Assembly: GCA_964413425.1 (NCBI GenBank)
Contig: CAYPST010000056.1
Coordinates: 1-25,889 of the forward strand
DNA: 25,889 bases
Direction of reading: 5' to 3'
Origin: DATFLS01 sp964413425
GTDB lineage: Bacteria; Fidelibacterota; JAANXI01
In this document: piece after piece, positions 23,662-25,889 of the stretch
Layout of the letters: every line of letters starts with the position of its first letter
Numbering within the stretch: the stretch's first letter is position 1
The notes under the pieces: model-generated
What the model was told of the DNA's origin: nothing
Databases searched by the model: none
Seen by the model: the letters and a program-made list of their open reading frames with translations, nothing else
Position numbers and translations under genes: made by a program

Positions 23662-25719
23662 ATGAAGTTCCATTCCGTTTTGATTTTGTTGGTGTTTTCA
23701 CTCATTATGTCCAAACCCTTGATCGGCCAGAATCTCCCGATAGAATCCGAGCCGGTGCAGGATCAGTCGAATACTATCCGGAATTATCTCATGTCGGTGG
23801 CGACGGAAGTGACACAATCATCGCTGGCGGGAATCAATTCCCTGGAGGATTGGGAAGCTGTGCGTTCTGAGAGATACGATCAGCTGGTTGAAATGTTGAG
23901 TCTCACTGATGTCCCGTTAGAGGGAGAACGGCCTCCGCTGAATGTGCAAACGACCGGGACCATTCAACAGGAGGGATTTCGAATCGAGAAGCTGTATTAT
24001 GAATCCCTGCCGGACTTATATGTGCCCGCCAATTTATACATTCCGGACAACTTGCAGCAGCCGGCCCCTGCCATTCTGTATGTGTGTGGCCATTCCAGAA
24101 CCCAGAAAGTCAGCTATCAGACTCACGCCAGAAAATTTGCGGAACTCGGATTTGTCACCCTGATCATTGAGACCATCCAGTGGGGGGAAGTCCGTGGAGA
24201 ACACTGGGGGTGTTATGCAAATGGCTGGTTCCATTGGTACAGCAGGGGGTATACGCCCGGTGGTGTGGAATTGTGGAATAGCATCCGCGGACTGGATTTG
24301 CTTGCCCAACGATCCGATGTGGATCCGGAGCGGATGGGAGTGACCGGTATTTCCGGCGGTGGCGCCTATGCCTGGTATGTTGCCGCTATCGATCCCAGAA
24401 TTCAGGCGGCCGCCCCGGTGTGCGGAACCGGAACGGTGGAATCCCATGTCCATCAACGCACTGTGGATGGACATTGTGATTGCATGATGCCGGTGAATAC
24501 GTACCTTATCGACGTGCACGATATGGGGGCCTTGTTTGCACCAAAACCTCTCTTGATTGCTTCAGCAAACCGGGACGGACTCTTCTCAATTGAGTCCATT
24601 CGGGATTCGTATAATCAGATGAAGAATATTTACAGCCTCTATGGTCAGACCGAAAATATTGCACTGATTGAAACCCCCGGCGGGCACTCCTATCATCGGA
24701 GGTCCCGTACGAAAATATTTTCATTTTTTCTCCACCATTTAGCGGGAAAGGATATTCCGCCCTCGCAAGTTGGAGATATTGATACCTCGGAAGAAGCGCA
24801 ATTATCGGTGGAAGAACTCAGCGTATACACCGGCAATCCTCCCCCGGATGATCGCACGACCACCATCCAGGAATCCTTTGTGAAACTTGCCGAACCTCCC
24901 GCGATCTCCGGGAAACAAGAGTTAGAGACCCATAAAGCAAAGGTGAAGGATTTTCTGCAGGCGAAAACATTTCGCGCGTTTCCTGCGGATCCTGTGCCGC
25001 TGGATATCCGCTGGGAATTCCGCACCAAAGATGCTGCTCCGGAAGGGAAGCATGTGTACAGTTACGTTCCGGAAGAGGGATGGCGGCTGAAGATGGATAT
25101 CCGCTGGAGGGATGCACCCGATCAACCGGCACCCCTCATGCTGGTACTGCGGAGTCCCGATGAGGACCGGTGGGAGTCGGAATCTTTTATCTCGGAGCTT
25201 GATGAGGAATGGAATCTCGCCTATCTGGAGACACGGGGTATCGGCGAGACCAGCTGGGGACCGGCATTACAGTGGCATATCCGCCGGGCGGCAGCCTGGA
25301 CCGGCCGAACCATCGCTACCATGCGCGTGTATGATGTGCTCCGGGCTTTAAGAGCACTCCGATCTCTGGAAGGTATTAATGTCAGCCGAGCGGGCATTGC
25401 TGCCAGAGATGATATGGGCGCCGTCGCACTTTACGCGGCGCTGCTGGATGGGAACGTCTCAACGCTCATTTTGAAAAATCCGCCAGTCACACAAAACGCG
25501 CCCAGTAATCCGAATGGCAGGGGACCGGCTATCGAGATGTTGAATGTCCTGCGAGTGACCGATGTATGGCAAATACCGGGGTTATTGTACCCGGCTGAAG
25601 TTGTGTTCGTGGATACACTGCCTCAACGGTACCAATGGTCCCGGGAGTTGTATCGAACGTTAGGTGAACCGGATCGGTTCCGGATTATTTCGGATGTTTC
25701 GGAATACCAGTCGCCTTGA
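23662..25719 (+). CDS. Secreted tandem alpha/beta-hydrolase, acetylxylan-esterase-like
   Basis: A 685-residue exported protein with a signal peptide (MKFHSVLILLVFSLIMSKPL, likely cleavage after IGQ at 23). The first half (about 95-375) is an alpha/beta-hydrolase of the acetylxylan esterase/dienelactone hydrolase group: LYIPDN...PAILYVCGHS oxyanion part, nucleophile Ser231 in GVTGISGGGAY, Asp305 in SANRDG, and His342 in TPGGHSYH. A CYANGW and HCDCMM region (184-275) lines the pocket. The second half (about 440-685) looks like a further hydrolase fold without catalytic residues: the elbow position reads GIAARDDMGA (578-587). Substrate is unknown; deacetylation or ester cleavage of polysaccharide is the family expectation. 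Stand-alone gene with a GAGAGGG ribosome-site region. Confidence 0.85.
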   Translation: MKFHSVLILLVFSLIMSKPLIGQNLPIESEPVQDQSNTIRNYLMSVATEVTQSSLAGINSLEDWEAVRSERYDQLVEMLSLTDVPLEGERPPLNVQTTGTIQQEGFRIEKLYYESLPDLYVPANLYIPDNLQQPAPAILYVCGHSRTQKVSYQTHARKFAELGFVTLIIETIQWGEVRGEHWGCYANGWFHWYSRGYTPGGVELWNSIRGLDLLAQRSDVDPERMGVTGISGGGAYAWYVAAIDPRIQAAAPVCGTGTVESHVHQRTVDGHCDCMMPVNTYLIDVHDMGALFAPKPLLIASANRDGLFSIESIRDSYNQMKNIYSLYGQTENIALIETPGGHSYHRRSRTKIFSFFLHHLAGKDIPPSQVGDIDTSEEAQLSVEELSVYTGNPPPDDRTTTIQESFVKLAEPPAISGKQELETHKAKVKDFLQAKTFRAFPADPVPLDIRWEFRTKDAAPEGKHVYSYVPEEGWRLKMDIRWRDAPDQPAPLMLVLRSPDEDRWESESFISELDEEWNLAYLETRGIGETSWGPALQWHIRRAAAWTGRTIATMRVYDVLRALRALRSLEGINVSRAGIAARDDMGAVALYAALLDGNVSTLILKNPPVTQNAPSNPNGRGPAIEMLNVLRVTDVWQIPGLLYPAEVVFVDTLPQRYQWSRELYRTLGEPDRFRIISDVSEYQSP

Positions 25720-25889
25720 ATTGACATCATCGAAACTGCTATAGAGACCACGAATTGACACAAATACATTGAAAAAACAATATGACTATTAAATCAACTC
25801 AGTACAGTATCGACAGAACTTTGGGTGCACGCCTGCCGGGAGAACTGCCCTTTGCCCGTCTCGGCGAGTCATTCCGAGCGACCGACTGC
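25720..25889. other. Window end with start of a palindromic repeat
   Basis: No gene is supported. A frame opening at ATG 25782 runs to the window edge, but it has no ribosome site and its last 24 bases (GAGTCATTCCGAGCG...) are the opening of the palindromic repeat class also seen at 7629. The repeat continues beyond the window. Confidence 0.5.

Noticed and set aside
25782..25889. ATG-started frame open to the window edge
   Set aside because: No ribosome site, and its end is the start of a palindromic repeat found elsewhere in the window.

Overview
The window looks like bacterial chromosome of roughly 50% GC, with ordinary housekeeping genes separated by long, repeat-rich gaps. The best guess is a member of the FCB superphylum outside classical Bacteroidia, for example near Neomarinimicrobiota, KSB1 or Calditrichota. 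The reasons are a short primary-type sigma factor without region 1.1, an archaeal-type phosphoglycerate mutase, a B12-dependent ribonucleotide reductase, an AAA_32-type Lon protease and a DUF3179 protein. Several genes have strong Shine-Dalgarno sequences, which Bacteroidia usually lack. This placement is inference; no rRNA or other marker is present to settle it.

Layout: 0.2-2.2 kb carries apgM and a DUF72 gene (+). At 2.5-4.6 kb is a class II ribonucleotide reductase (-) with an unusually short C-terminus next to a 7-bp tandem repeat. At 4.8-7.35 kb a decayed polX tail precedes ligA (+). At 7.35-8.46 kb there is a gene-free repeat island. It holds a palindromic hairpin, a 209-bp MITE-like element with perfect 12-bp terminal inverted repeats and a CACT duplication, five palindromes at exact 21-bp pitch, and two copies of AAGGGATCCCTT. 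Then come a Lon-family protease (+), gapA (-) with its own terminator, and a lone otsA-like glycosyltransferase (+). A 1.4-kb gene-free stretch with hairpins and a dispersed repeat precedes a queA homologue and a sigma factor (both +). A Rieske remnant, a two-cluster ferredoxin and a Crp/Fnr-type regulator follow on the - strand. A tightly coupled pair (predicted outer-membrane barrel and DUF3179 protein) is divergent from the regulator. The end holds khpA (-), a small heat-shock protein with a strong terminator, a doubtful small ORF and a secreted two-domain esterase-like protein.

The genes do not form one pathway. apgM and gapA belong to lower glycolysis/gluconeogenesis; nrdJ and ligA to DNA precursor supply and repair; lon and hsp20 to protein quality control; rpoD and the Crp-like protein to transcription. 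The barrel and DUF3179 pair, divergent from a Crp-like regulator, is the most plausible small functional module of unknown job. Two gene remnants (polX, Rieske) and several repeat families show that the gaps have been active in deletion and insertion.
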